DNA of 64,000 nt from Paenibacillus sp. RC67 (lineage in GTDB: Bacteria; Bacillota; Bacilli; Paenibacillales; NBRC-103111): positions 6,657,501 to 6,721,500 of the forward strand of contig NZ_CP125098.1 in NCBI RefSeq assembly GCF_030020805.1, read 5' to 3'. The translations under genes were made by a program, and so were the position numbers. The notes beneath the pieces are model-generated. The model did not search any database and was not told the origin of the DNA. It saw only the letters and a program-made list of their open reading frames with translations. Of the stretch, positions 1 through 8,756 are shown piece by piece (position 1 is the stretch's first letter; each line of letters starts with the position of its first letter).

Positions 1-501
1 AATTTCATTCACATTTACATCGCCACTGATTGCGGTAATTTCTACTGTCTTCCCTTTCAGTTCTTCCAAATCAACATTCCCGCTGCCGGTATGGACCTTC
101 ACCGTTTCCCATAAATTCTTCGGCAGTTCTACGGTTAGTTTCAGTTCCGAGAAGTTAATACCAAGCTGGAACCCATCCGGATTCTCGACTTTTAGTTTCA
201 ATGTGTCCGATTGAGGCTCTACTATTATTTGAACATGATCTGCAGTTTCCTTTTTGACATTTCCATCTAAACGAACTTCAATGTTCTCAGAATTTCCGCT
301 TATGACGTTCACATCTGCGCTTCCCGTCTCAACAAGAAGGTTGCGAATATCAGCTGCCTTTACAGATCTCTCTATATGTACAGGCTTCGTATTCCACAAA
401 AAAATATTTTTGGCAAATCCTCGCTCGTTCACAAATAATGCCAAAAGAATGACTACCCCTGCCACGATAAACAGTTTGCCTTTCGCTGTTCCTTGTTTCA
501 T
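1..501 (-). CDS. DUF4097 family adhesin-like protein, N-terminal part
   Basis: The frame is open from an ATG at 501 to the window edge, giving 167 residues with the C-terminus missing. GGAGAG lies seven bases before the ATG. The protein starts MKQGTAKGKL, followed by one hydrophobic segment (about residues 10-24), so it is probably membrane-anchored with an extracytoplasmic body. The rest alternates short beta-strand-like stretches with repeated motifs such as SADVNVISGN, SGNVDLEEL and SGDVNVNE, the signature of the DUF4097 beta-strand repeat family. In Bacillales such genes often sit near stress or PadR-type regulators, but none is visible here. The function is unknown. Family assignment rests on these repeats only. 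Confidence 0.75.
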   Translation of the reverse strand, partial: MKQGTAKGKLFIVAGVVILLALFVNERGFAKNIFLWNTKPVHIERSVKAADIRNLLVETGSADVNVISGNSENIEVRLDGNVKKETADHVQIIVEPQSDTLKLKVENPDGFQLGINFSELKLTVELPKNLWETVKVHTGSGNVDLEELKGKTVEITAISGDVNVNEI

Positions 502-799
502 TGTATATCTCTCCAATCGATCCTGAGTGATTTCTCTTACTCATTTTATTTGCATACTTAATTTACCATGAACGCTAGTATGCCACACTGGACCGACGAA
601 TTGATTCATCCCCCGCCTTAGGTCTAGATAAAAGGAACTTTGAGACAATAATTAGTGGAACAACCGCTTACGTAGAGATTGTAACTTTCGATAAATGGCT
701 TCCTCTGTCATTCATTGTAGTTTCAAGGGCGCCAGTTTCATCACTTCAGTCGGCTAACGCTAAACCAGTTTTCACGAGTTGTTTCTTGTAAGGATATTA

Positions 800-1351
800 T
801 TATCCCCATTCCTTCTTTAATAAAGAAAAACAGCGCTGATCAACAAATTGCCCATGAAAAGAAGCATACCCTCGCAATACCCCATCCTCATGAAAACCGA
901 ATTTCTCCAATAGCTTTATAGATGGAACAGCGTCTAAGTTGGTAAATGCCTCGATTCGATATAAACCCATATCCTCGAACCCAAACGTAATGACTCGTCT
1001 CAATACTTCGGACATGTAACCTTGGCGCCAATGCATCTTCCGAAGATCGTACGCAATTTCTCCACGTGATCCGCGATGAATCTCCCATCCGTTGTATCCG
1101 CAAGTCCCAATCAAGGTGTTCGTATCTTTTTTAACTATTCCCCAACGAATGGCTATATTTTTATTAAACATGCTGTTCATGAAATGAATGAGTTCTTGAG
1201 CTTGTTCGATTCTATTGAAGGCCTCTTCTCCCATATCCTTGGTAACTTCACCATCCGAAAATAGTTCGTACACGGACTGTTCGTCTTCTTGTGTCATTTG
1301 ACGCAAAATAAATCTTTCTGTTTCTAGTATCGGAAATGATTCGAATTTCAT
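800..1351 (-). CDS. GNAT family N-acetyltransferase (RimJ/RimL-like)
   Basis: A 183-aa protein that opens with PILETERFILRQM, the usual first strand of RimJ/RimL-type GNAT enzymes. It contains the acetyl-CoA-binding region RQGYMSEVLRRVITFGF and the C-terminal NLDAVPSIKLLEKFGFHEDG motif. It is expected to transfer an acetyl group from acetyl-CoA to an amine, either on a ribosomal protein N-terminus or a small molecule. The substrate cannot be read from the sequence. GGAGGAG lies eight bases before the ATG at 1351. It stands alone, reading away from the methyltransferase gene upstream, with a terminator between them. Confidence 0.85.
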   Translation of the reverse strand: MKFESFPILETERFILRQMTQEDEQSVYELFSDGEVTKDMGEEAFNRIEQAQELIHFMNSMFNKNIAIRWGIVKKDTNTLIGTCGYNGWEIHRGSRGEIAYDLRKMHWRQGYMSEVLRRVITFGFEDMGLYRIEAFTNLDAVPSIKLLEKFGFHEDGVLRGYASFHGQFVDQRCFSLLKKEWG

Positions 1352-1391
1352 CTATTACCACTCCTCCTGCATACAATTGTGACCTTCTATT

Positions 1392-1420
1392 AAAAAGGCC
1401 ACCGAACCTTCGGCAGCCTC
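1392..1420 (-). terminator. Intrinsic terminator after the methyltransferase gene
   Basis: Reading the minus strand, GGCTGCCGAA and TTCGGTGGCC pair as a hairpin and are followed by TTTTTA. It lies 16 bases past the stop of the methyltransferase gene. Confidence 0.7.
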
Positions 1421-1436
1421 CTTTCATACCAAGTCC

Positions 1437-2207
1437 TCAAGACTTTTTTACAGCTTCGTAAACGTAGGATTTACTCTTATTCGTCGGTTGCTTGCCGTAA
1501 TCGAAATCAGCGGATATAACAACATCAGTAAAGCCGACACTTTCCAAAACGAGCCTGAACTCCTCAATACCATACCAGCGCAGAGCAAATCGCTGCAGTT
1601 CAGTCTGAAGCAGCTTCCCTTCACGCCATTTCTCGTATTTGAAATAAGAAATCGTGTATTGCTCGAACATATTCACTTCGACACGTTTGCTTTCCATTGT
1701 TATGGTATCGCCATTAGGAAAATGATACGTGGATGTTCCAACTTTCCCTTTTTCAAATTCAAGACTTTTCGGTAAAAAGATATCCAGCAAGAGACGTCCA
1801 CCAGGCTCCAACTGGTCATATAGCCGCTTTAATGCTGCAATAGACTCATCGCGCTGCTCAATCAATAAAAACGAGCCACCGGGAATGATAATAGCCTCAT
1901 ATTTATCGGGCAAGGATAACTCTTGCAGCTTGGCTTCAAACAAATTGACTAGCAAGCCGCGTTCATCGCAGCGTTGTCGGCAGGAAGCCAACATTTCGGG
2001 AGACGAGTCGACTCCGTCAACTCGAAGTCCTGATTCAAGAAGTGGAATGATCACACGTCCGGAACCAGCCATGGCTTCAAGAATCTTCCCGTTGCAAGAT
2101 TGCAATCGATCCCGATAATATTCCACATCTCCGCCAAATGAGTGGCCTATTTTCTTCGTTAGATCATAGACCTCCGTGCAAAGCTCGCCGTAATAACTAA
2201 ATGACAT
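1437..2207 (-). CDS. Class I SAM-dependent methyltransferase
   Basis: A 256-aa protein starting MSFSYYGELC. The ATG at 2207 is preferred over an upstream one because GGAGGG precedes it at a normal distance. Motif I is ILEAMAGSGRVIIPLLESG, followed by the acidic strand RVDGVDSSPEML, which are the SAM-binding elements of the Rossmann-fold family. The post-I region PGGRLLLDIFLP is also present. The methyl acceptor cannot be predicted. The gene is monocistronic, with a hairpin terminator directly downstream. Confidence 0.85.
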   Translation of the reverse strand: MSFSYYGELCTEVYDLTKKIGHSFGGDVEYYRDRLQSCNGKILEAMAGSGRVIIPLLESGLRVDGVDSSPEMLASCRQRCDERGLLVNLFEAKLQELSLPDKYEAIIIPGGSFLLIEQRDESIAALKRLYDQLEPGGRLLLDIFLPKSLEFEKGKVGTSTYHFPNGDTITMESKRVEVNMFEQYTISYFKYEKWREGKLLQTELQRFALRWYGIEEFRLVLESVGFTDVVISADFDYGKQPTNKSKSYVYEAVKKS

Positions 2208-2420
2208 AAACGTATTCCCTCCGTGTTTAGGATTGGGCACAGAAGGATTCCAACTCGAATGATTATCCCTTCCGTACCTCTTGATTCGTTGAATGGGTTA
2301 GGATTTTGATGGCTTTCATAGTAATCCCTCGCTTTTTTTGGACTTAACTCAACTATAAACAGCATGGTAAATACTAACAATAGGAGACTTTTTTTATGGC
2401 TAAACATTACTACTCTCTGT

Positions 2421-2453
2421 AACACAACAAGACCGCCGATCTGTATCGGCAGC
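2421..2453 (-). terminator. Probable terminator after the HxlR gene
   Basis: On the minus strand GGCTGCCGAT and ATCGGCGGTC form a hairpin with eight of ten pairs matched, followed by TTGTTGTGTT. It is 26 bases beyond the regulator stop codon. The 271 bp between 2208 and 2478 hold nothing else I can support. Confidence 0.55.
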
Positions 2454-2478
2454 CTGTCCAGTACTTAAATAGTCAAAC

Positions 2479-2874
2479 CTATTGAACCGTGAGATCGAGG
2501 TCTGTCTCCGTTTTATTATTGAGAATATTATCTTCCAAAACAGCGAATTTATCCCCGTATTCTTTAATAATATGTCTTTCGCCCCAAGCACATAAGGAGT
2601 CTAATATCGCTTTTAAACTCCAGCCATATTCGCTTAGCTCATACTCCACCTTTGGCGGAACCTGATTATAAATAATCCGATTAACGATGTCGTCCTGCTC
2701 TAATTCTCTCAATTGCTGAGTCAGCATTTTTTGCGTAATCCCAGGCATAAGGCGCTTTAAATCACTTGTTCTTTTCTTCCCATGAGTTAAGTGACAAAGA
2801 ATGACACACTTCCATTTACCCCCGATGACTTCCAGCGTCGCTTCTACTGAGATGTTGTATTTCTTCTTGACCAC
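2479..2874 (-). CDS. HxlR family winged-helix transcriptional regulator
   Basis: A 131-aa protein with the HxlR core: a Cys early in the fold (WKCVILCHL), the recognition region KRTSDLKRLMPGITQKMLTQQLRELEQDDIV and the wing YNQVPPKVEYELSEYGWSL. HxlR proteins usually respond to electrophiles or redox stress through a conserved Cys. The GTG start at 2874 has GGAGG eight bases upstream. It faces an MFS transporter gene across 137 bp holding a symmetric dyad, so it probably controls that gene and itself. The effector is unknown. Confidence 0.88.
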   Translation of the reverse strand: MVKKKYNISVEATLEVIGGKWKCVILCHLTHGKKRTSDLKRLMPGITQKMLTQQLRELEQDDIVNRIIYNQVPPKVEYELSEYGWSLKAILDSLCAWGERHIIKEYGDKFAVLEDNILNNKTETDLDLTVQ

Positions 2875-2901
2875 AGCTTATACCTCCCATTACGGTTATA
2901 G

Positions 2902-2934
2902 GCACTTTTTAGTACCTATAGTACTTAAGAGTGC
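2902..2934. promoter_or_regulatory. Nested dyad, candidate HxlR operator
   Basis: AGTAC and GTACT (2911-2925) are symmetric about base 2918. A second pair, GCACT (2902-2906) and AGTGC (2930-2934), is centred on exactly the same base. Twelve of 16 symmetric positions pair. It lies in the divergent hxlR/MFS intergenic region, where an HxlR dimer would be expected to bind. Confidence 0.55.
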
Positions 2935-3011
2935 GTACTTCCCAAACCTATTCTAATAATTCATAATAGCACTTACCGGCCGGTGATGACCATACTGTAG
3001 GAGTGGTACAA

Positions 3012-4220
3012 ATGACATTAGATAAAAGGGGAAGTACTCTAGCATTACTAGCGTTAGCCATAAGCGCCTTTGCGATAGGCACAACAGAGTTTATCAGTGT
3101 AGGGCTGCTGCCCCTTATCGCACAGGATTTACAAATATCCATTACCACAGCGGGTTTAACCGTTACTTTATATGCATTAGGGGTCACTTTCGGAGCCCCC
3201 ATCCTAACCTCTCTAACCTCAAGCATCTCACGCAAAACGCTGCTGCTGTGGATCATGATTATTTTCATCACAGGTAATATTCTTGCAGCTTCAGCAAGCG
3301 GGATTGGGGTACTGCTGGTGGCACGCGTTATTTCTGCGTTTTCACACGGTGTATTCATGTCCATTGGTTCCACTATTGCAGCCGATCTTGTGCCTGAGAA
3401 CCGACGGGCCAGCGCTATCTCGATGATGTTTTCAGGACTTACCGTAGCCACGGTTACTGGAGTTCCTCTGGGTACATTAATCGGGCAGCAATTAGGCTGG
3501 CGCGCTGCTTTCATTGCTATCGCTGTGGTTGGCGTAGTTGCATTGATAGCGAATATGATTTTGGTTCCTTCCGGGCTGCGAAAAGGTATTAAAACACCGC
3601 TTGGAGAGCAGCTTAAAGTTGTTACGAATGGACGATTGCTTCTGGCTTTTGCCATTACTGCACTAGGATACGGGGGCACCTTTGTCGTCTTTACCTATTT
3701 ATCCCCGTTGCTTCATGATATAACCGGATTTCAGGAAAAAACAGTGGCACTTCTCCTTCTCATCTACGGAATAGCCATTGCCATCGGTAATGTCATTGGA
3801 GGCAAAGCAGCTAATCGCAAGCCTATCAACGCATTATTTTATATGTTTGCTTTGCAGTTCGTGATTCTTGTCGTTTTAACGTTCACCGCTCCTTATAAAG
3901 TGGCTGGTTTGTTGACCATCTTTCTCATGGGGCTATTGGCTTTCATGAACGTACCGGGGCTGCAAGTTTATGTGGTTATGCTGGCAGAACGATTTACCCC
4001 CAAAGCGATTGATGTGGCTTCAGCGCTTAATATTGCCGCTTTTAACGCGGGCATTGCAATAGGTGCCTATTTAGGAGGGATTGTAGTCAGCTCCATCGGG
4101 CTCATCCATACCCCTTGGGTGGGGGCTGTCATGGTTCTCCTAGCCGTCATTTTGACTGGCTGGAGTCGCGCCTTAGAAAAGAAGGATACAGCACGGCTTA
4201 AAGTGGAGAATGCTGCTTAA
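3012..4220 (+). CDS. MFS transporter, DHA1 family (AraJ/YdhP-like efflux)
   Basis: A 402-aa protein with about twelve hydrophobic segments and the N-terminal pattern ALAISAFAIGTTEFISVGLLPLIAQDL typical of DHA1 sugar or drug efflux pumps. Motif-A-like residues occur around SSISRKTLLL and motif C around VTGVPLGTLIGQQLGWR. The ATG at 3012 is chosen because TAGGAG is eight bases upstream; a GTG at 3003 is also in frame. It is divergent from the HxlR regulator and followed by an aldo/keto reductase 63 bp on. This suggests a small detoxification unit exporting or reducing a toxic compound, but the substrate is not known. Confidence 0.87.
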   Translation: MTLDKRGSTLALLALAISAFAIGTTEFISVGLLPLIAQDLQISITTAGLTVTLYALGVTFGAPILTSLTSSISRKTLLLWIMIIFITGNILAASASGIGVLLVARVISAFSHGVFMSIGSTIAADLVPENRRASAISMMFSGLTVATVTGVPLGTLIGQQLGWRAAFIAIAVVGVVALIANMILVPSGLRKGIKTPLGEQLKVVTNGRLLLAFAITALGYGGTFVVFTYLSPLLHDITGFQEKTVALLLLIYGIAIAIGNVIGGKAANRKPINALFYMFALQFVILVVLTFTAPYKVAGLLTIFLMGLLAFMNVPGLQVYVVMLAERFTPKAIDVASALNIAAFNAGIAIGAYLGGIVVSSIGLIHTPWVGAVMVLLAVILTGWSRALEKKDTARLKVENAA

Positions 4221-4283
4221 GTATAGACTATCTCACCAGGAAGACTTTTATTTTAAAAACAGTTACAGGAGGCATTTTAAAAA

Positions 4284-5126
4284 ATGAACAATCATTTACA
4301 AGACACGGCAACACTAAACAACGGTATAAAAATGCCATGGCTCGGACTCGGCGTATTTAAAGTAGAGGAAGGATTAGAGCTCGTACAAGCTGTAAAATCA
4401 GCCGTGAAGCATGGTTATCGCAGTATCGATACAGCGGCAATTTACGAGAATGAGAAAAGTGTAGGACAAGGTATTCACGAAGCCATTGTGGAGAATGATA
4501 TCAAGAGAGAAGACCTCTTCGTAACTTCAAAGGTTTGGAATGCTGATCTCGGCTACGAATCAACGCTTGCTGCCTATGAAACCAGCTTAAATAAACTGGG
4601 CTTGGATTATCTCGATCTGTATCTTATCCATTGGCCGGTGAAGGGCAAATATAAAGAGGCCTGGAGGGCATTGGAAACTTTATATAAAGCCGGACGCGTG
4701 AAGGCCATTGGGGTGAGCAACTTCCATATTGATCATCTCGAGGACTTAATGAAGGATGCGGAGGTAAAGCCAGCTGTGAACCAGGTTGAATTTCACCCTC
4801 GTTTAACACAGCAACCATTGCGCGATTTTTGCAGGGAGCAAGGCATTCAATTTGAAGCTTGGTCCCCATTAATGCAAGGCCAATTGTTGGATAACCCTGT
4901 CTTGCAGGAGCTCGCTGCTAAGTATGGCAAATCGGTTGCTCAAATCATTTTGCGCTGGGATTTGCAGCATGGAGTCATTACCATTCCCAAATCCACTAAA
5001 GAGAATCGCATTATCGAGAATGCAGACTTATTCGACTTCGAGCTAACCAAAGAAGATGTGACTCAGATAGATCAATTGAATCAAAACCTTCGAGTCGGTC
5101 CAGACCCTGACAATTTCGATTTTTAA
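4284..5126 (+). CDS. Aldo/keto reductase (YvgN-like)
   Basis: A 280-aa NADPH-dependent reductase of the AKR5-type family. The catalytic tetrad is visible as D49 and Y54 (GYRSIDTAAIYENE), K83 (VTSKVWN) and H116 (YLIHWPVK). The cofactor end appears as IPKSTKENRIIEN. Close Bacillus relatives (YvgN) reduce glyoxals and other aldehydes. AGGAGG precedes the ATG by eleven bases. It follows the MFS gene on the same strand and ends at a strong terminator, so the two are probably co-transcribed and may share HxlR control. Confidence 0.9.
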   Translation: MNNHLQDTATLNNGIKMPWLGLGVFKVEEGLELVQAVKSAVKHGYRSIDTAAIYENEKSVGQGIHEAIVENDIKREDLFVTSKVWNADLGYESTLAAYETSLNKLGLDYLDLYLIHWPVKGKYKEAWRALETLYKAGRVKAIGVSNFHIDHLEDLMKDAEVKPAVNQVEFHPRLTQQPLRDFCREQGIQFEAWSPLMQGQLLDNPVLQELAAKYGKSVAQIILRWDLQHGVITIPKSTKENRIIENADLFDFELTKEDVTQIDQLNQNLRVGPDPDNFDF

Positions 5127-5178
5127 TACAGCATTAAACACGACTATAACCTTCAGACTGGTGTACTCGAATTAAAAG

Positions 5179-5231
5179 GCAGCGGTAGTTGGACAAGATA
5201 ACAATGTCCAAGACTACCGCTGCCTTTTTTT
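5179..5231. terminator. Bidirectional terminator
   Basis: GGCAGCGGTAGT and ACTACCGCTGCC form a long stem, extended by GGAC/GTCC, followed by TTTTTTT on the plus strand. On the minus strand the stem is followed by TTTTAAT. It separates the convergent reductase and methyltransferase genes. Confidence 0.85.
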
Positions 5232-5247
5232 CAGCAAAAGATTCCAG

Positions 5248-5982
5248 TTATTCCGGGAAAACCGGCCGAGTACCTATGACTACCGTAGCATCCAGTTCAT
5301 CGCAACTGGCCACCTGCGCGATCAACCCGCTGTCAACGAAGATCTGGGCGGTTTGAAGCATTTGACGCTCGCTGGTCTCAACCAACAGGTAGCCTCCGGG
5401 TGCCAACCAGAGCGGCGCAGCGGCTGCCACTCGGCGCTGAACGTCAAGACCATCCTCTCCCCCGTCGAGCGCCACTTGCGCTTCATGGATTCGCGCTTCC
5501 GAAGGGAGCATTTCAATACCACCAGTTGGTACATAAGGCGCATTGGCTATAAGGACGTTGACGCGGCCACGAAGTGTAACGGGCAGCGGATCATAGAGGT
5601 CACCCTCGTATACTTGGCCACCGGCAGCAGCAACGTTGCGAGAGGCACATCGCACCGCAGCGGGGTCGATGTCAGCAGCATATAACTCAATCCGTTCCAG
5701 AGCGGCAGCCAACGCCGCACCCAATGCTCCCGATCCGCAGCACAGGTCCACCACGATATCCTCCGGCCTTGCTAGAGCTGCCGCCTGACTGACAAGAAAC
5801 TCGGATCGTTTGCGCGGGACGAAGACTTTTGGGTCCATCTCTATTCGTAATCCACAGAACTCTGCCCAACCAATAACATGCTCGAGGGGCAAGCCAGCGG
5901 CTCGCCGCTCCACCCATTCGGCAAGCTCAGCTGTTGTCCGCGCCGCTGTTAGGAGTAATCGAGCCTCCTCTTCAGCGAACAC
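5248..5982 (-). CDS. Putative protein N5-glutamine methyltransferase (PrmC-like)
   Basis: At least 244 aa. It has the SAM motif VVDLCCGSGALGAALA, the acidic strand YAADIDPAAVRCA and the target-site motif NAPYVP (residues 147-152), a variant of the NPPY of glutamine N5-methyltransferases such as PrmC. The GTG at 5982 has no ribosome binding site, and homology-like sequence (SKYAKVVNRLRAAGC) continues upstream in frame. The only in-frame candidates further up are ATT codons at 6057 and 6054, with AAGGAG ten bases before 6057. Translation may therefore start at a rare ATT, or the start was lost to an indel. The substrate protein is not known. Confidence 0.75.
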   Translation of the reverse strand: MFAEEEARLLLTAARTTAELAEWVERRAAGLPLEHVIGWAEFCGLRIEMDPKVFVPRKRSEFLVSQAAALARPEDIVVDLCCGSGALGAALAAALERIELYAADIDPAAVRCASRNVAAAGGQVYEGDLYDPLPVTLRGRVNVLIANAPYVPTGGIEMLPSEARIHEAQVALDGGEDGLDVQRRVAAAAPLWLAPGGYLLVETSERQMLQTAQIFVDSGLIAQVASCDELDATVVIGTRPVFPE

Positions 5983-6162
5983 ACAACCGGCAGCCCGAAG
6001 CCTATTGACAACCTTGGCATATTTGGAATGACCATGAGAGTTACCATTCTCAATAATCCTGCAACATCTCCTTAAAATGAACTGATATCATTCATCTTAT
6101 CGTCATCGGAGATTGCCTGACAGGTACAATTTCGTTATAAGTAATTATCCCGCTTTTAAGCT

Positions 6163-6822
6163 CTATTGCTCCTTAAGCGCAGCGTCCCACTCGTTAAGAA
6201 CTTGCTTTACACGCTCAGTTGCATCGATACTGAACAGTTCGGTCATTGCTTCCGTAATGTATTGAGGCTCTACCCCCGGCTCCTGTGCCAGCAGATCAAA
6301 CCAATGGACGGTCCGATATCGCCAATAGTGGACTTCATCGGACGTTACGTAGGGGTCCAAGGCGTAGGACGGTGATTGAATCAATTTGCTCCAGACCTCA
6401 TTTTTCCACTGCTTATGCTTATAATACGAAAAATCAATCTGATCCGTATCTTTGTAGTACGCTTTTCGCATCTGCTCAGGTTCCAAGAGGTCATTTTGGG
6501 CTTTCTCTTTGAACCTGAAGTATACATTTTGCAACCATAAATAATCCGTGAGCAAATGAGCAAAGTACCCTCTAACAAACCATTTCATGTCTTCGTCGGT
6601 AGCTTTTTTATTGATGTAATGTGTGTAGAGCCTCTGGGCGAATATCATTTGATTGGGCTCAGACTCGATATTCAGATGAGTTCTCTTCTTGTCTTCCCTG
6701 CTCGCATTCTTTCTCATATGAATCGCATCCGGTGCAATGCTGCCCAAAATAAATGGAGCAGGTATGTCTTCTCTACCAAAATAGTTCACAGCAACTTGAA
6801 AATGTATCATAGGGAGCGGCAT
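6163..6822 (-). CDS. Zinc-dependent phospholipase C-like hydrolase family protein
   Basis: A 219-aa protein starting MPLPMIHFQVA. The ATG at 6822 is chosen over an earlier one because GAGGTGA lies eight bases before it. Metal-ligand-like residues include H7 in the MIHF motif, the Asp of GSIAPDAIHMR, the His of THLNIE, and H and D in RGYFAHLLTDYLW, a pattern seen in the zinc-dependent phospholipase C/HD-like family (PF00882 type). No signal peptide is present, so it should act in the cytoplasm. It is a single gene. The enzymatic role is inferred from motif spacing only. Confidence 0.6.
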   Translation of the reverse strand: MPLPMIHFQVAVNYFGREDIPAPFILGSIAPDAIHMRKNASREDKKRTHLNIESEPNQMIFAQRLYTHYINKKATDEDMKWFVRGYFAHLLTDYLWLQNVYFRFKEKAQNDLLEPEQMRKAYYKDTDQIDFSYYKHKQWKNEVWSKLIQSPSYALDPYVTSDEVHYWRYRTVHWFDLLAQEPGVEPQYITEAMTELFSIDATERVKQVLNEWDAALKEQ

Positions 6823-6934
6823 TTTTTGGGGGTCACCTCGTCTTCTTATATCTCTCCTCAAACATACCATTTATTAGTATAAATGGGCACTAATATCAGA
6901 ATGATAATCAGCTGATGAGCTTTATAATTAATAC

Positions 6935-6978
6935 AAAAAAGCCATCCCTTCACTTCATAAAAGTGGTTTGAGACGGCT
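6935..6978 (-). terminator. Probable terminator after the LysE-type exporter
   Basis: On the minus strand AGCC...CCACTT pairs with AAGTG...GGCT (imperfect, with bulges) and is followed by TTTTTTG. Confidence 0.5.
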
Positions 6979-7027
6979 CCGAGACATGGTTAGGCCATTC
7001 GTTTTATGATTATCATGAAGATTTTCA

Positions 7028-7657
7028 TTAACGATTTTGCATCGCTACCTTTAATCCCAGCCCGATGTAAATCGCTCCGATCATTTTACCTCCCCAACGT
7101 CCAAGCCACGAAACTTTGCTCACAAGCCGCCCCAGCTGACGAACACTAAGCGCGATACCGATCGTGTATAAGGTTCCTAATACAACAAAGATAAGTCCAA
7201 AAATCAGAAACTGAATAACGGAAGTTCCCCGCTCCGGATGAACAAATTGAGGCAAAAAAGCCAAAAAGAATAACGCTGTCTTAGGATTTAAAAGCTCTGT
7301 TACAATTGCTTGCCCGAACGACAATAAAGGTGATAAAGCCTGCACTTTGGGCAGCTGTGGGTTGGAAGGCTTTTCTATCAAGGCTCGTACGCCCAAATAA
7401 ATCAAATAAGCGGCTCCGGCGTATTTCACAAATTGAAAAGCAAAAGCCGAAGTCATCAGGATCGCAGACAATCCAATTGCTGCAAATAGTGTATGGATCA
7501 AATCGCCTGTTGCAATGCCCAGAGCAGCCATAATGCCTGCCTTCTGGCCTCCTTGAACCGTTCGAGTAGCGGTAAGTAAAACGGCAGGACCCGGTATAAG
7601 AAACAAGCCGATTATGACCACTAAAAATGCTCCCAGTGTCGCCAAGTCAATCATCAT
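7028..7657 (-). CDS. LysE/RhtB family amino-acid exporter
   Basis: A 209-aa integral membrane protein with about six hydrophobic helices. The family hallmarks are the N-terminal LFLIPGPAVLLTATRTVQGGQKAGIMAALGIATGD and the central ELLNPKTALFFLAFLPQFV. Members export amino acids or derivatives such as homoserine, threonine or lysine. AAAGGAG precedes tandem ATG codons at 7657 and 7654. It is monocistronic; no regulator gene is adjacent. Confidence 0.9.
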   Translation of the reverse strand: MMIDLATLGAFLVVIIGLFLIPGPAVLLTATRTVQGGQKAGIMAALGIATGDLIHTLFAAIGLSAILMTSAFAFQFVKYAGAAYLIYLGVRALIEKPSNPQLPKVQALSPLLSFGQAIVTELLNPKTALFFLAFLPQFVHPERGTSVIQFLIFGLIFVVLGTLYTIGIALSVRQLGRLVSKVSWLGRWGGKMIGAIYIGLGLKVAMQNR

Positions 7658-7765
7658 AAATCTCCTTTATTCCGATGTTTATCATTAACGAACATTCGTA
7701 AGGAGATTGTACTTATTGGCCTATATCTTGTCAATTTGTTATGGTGTCGCAGCGCTCTGCTAAAC

Positions 7766-8587
7766 TTATGAAGAAGCGCCCAATGAAACGACTAAACCGT
7801 CATACGCGACTTGCATGCCATGCGGCTCGAATATATCCATGAGATCTTCATGCAGCAAGCCTGCATTATGCGAAAAGTGCGTAACGACAACCGGCGCGCC
7901 GGCTTTCAGAACGCTATTGTCATCCATCCAAGCTTTGGCTTCCATAACCGCGTCCACATTCATATGATTATGGCGATGCGGGCTGCGGCCTGTTGTGCAT
8001 TCGAGGATGGCTAAATCCAGCTTTTTATCCTTAAGCCAAGCCCAAGTCTGTTCAGGGAACCAACCGCTATCATTGCCGTAGAGGATTGTTTTGCCGTCTT
8101 TTTCTATGTAATACAACAGGCAGGTTTCCTGTTTATCGTGAGCGGCTAACAGGGGTACGATAGTCGCTGTTTGCGTCTGCAACGGTTCGAAAGGAAGCAC
8201 CCGATGGAATTGATATTTGTGGTTGTACCCGTTAAGTGTCTGAGAACAAAGTCGCAAAGGAATATCGTGACCATAGACATGCAGAGGACTGTCCCCATAC
8301 TGCGCAAAGCCTTCTGCCCGAATGGTCATATCGTCTGCGTACAAGTGATCGGAATGCGAATGGGTGATCAGCAAATCTTGCACTTGGCTCATATCGATGC
8401 CATATCGGTGCGAATGATATAACGTATCCGGTGGAAAATCGACCTTCAGCACGTTATCGATGATGACGGATGTCCGTGAGCGAATATTTCGACCACCGCG
8501 TTTACGAGCCTGCTTGCAGGTTGAGCATTGGCAGAAGAGAGACGGAATGCCTTCAAAGGCAGCCGTTCCCAGGAAATGTACCTTCAT
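7766..8587 (-). CDS. MBL-fold metallo-hydrolase (PhnP-like)
   Basis: A 273-aa metallo-beta-lactamase-fold protein. The metal-binding motif HSHSDH is at residues 76-81. Further ligands are probably the His of LLAAHDKQ, the Asp of YGNDSGWF and the His of VVVTHFSHN. A Cys cluster CQCSTC (19-24) resembles the structural zinc site of PhnP-type phosphodiesterases. The start ATG at 8587 has AAGGAGG. It is divergent from the ROK regulator of the amino-sugar locus and could belong to the same regulon, but that link is positional only. Confidence 0.85.
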   Translation of the reverse strand: MKVHFLGTAAFEGIPSLFCQCSTCKQARKRGGRNIRSRTSVIIDNVLKVDFPPDTLYHSHRYGIDMSQVQDLLITHSHSDHLYADDMTIRAEGFAQYGDSPLHVYGHDIPLRLCSQTLNGYNHKYQFHRVLPFEPLQTQTATIVPLLAAHDKQETCLLYYIEKDGKTILYGNDSGWFPEQTWAWLKDKKLDLAILECTTGRSPHRHNHMNVDAVMEAKAWMDDNSVLKAGAPVVVTHFSHNAGLLHEDLMDIFEPHGMQVAYDGLVVSLGASS

Positions 8588-8756
8588 TGGGTATATCCTC
8601 CTTAGTAACTATTGTCTATCATCATCATCATGATAGAAAAGGAATTTTTTTTCAATCCCGCTTTTACTATTCCCGCCTAAAGACGATTAGCTAGGTCTTT
8701 TTAAAATATGCTATTATGAAGCGTAAGGGATATAGGATTAAGGGGGCACCCAGTTC

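Noticed and set aside
545..799. Possible gene in the gap after the DUF4097 fragment
   Set aside because: No open frame with a ribosome binding site on either strand; it reads as an ordinary intergenic region.
2948..3679. Minus-strand 243-codon frame
   Set aside because: It is antisense to the MFS gene, with Pro/Ala/Thr-rich content typical of a shadow of a hydrophobic protein.
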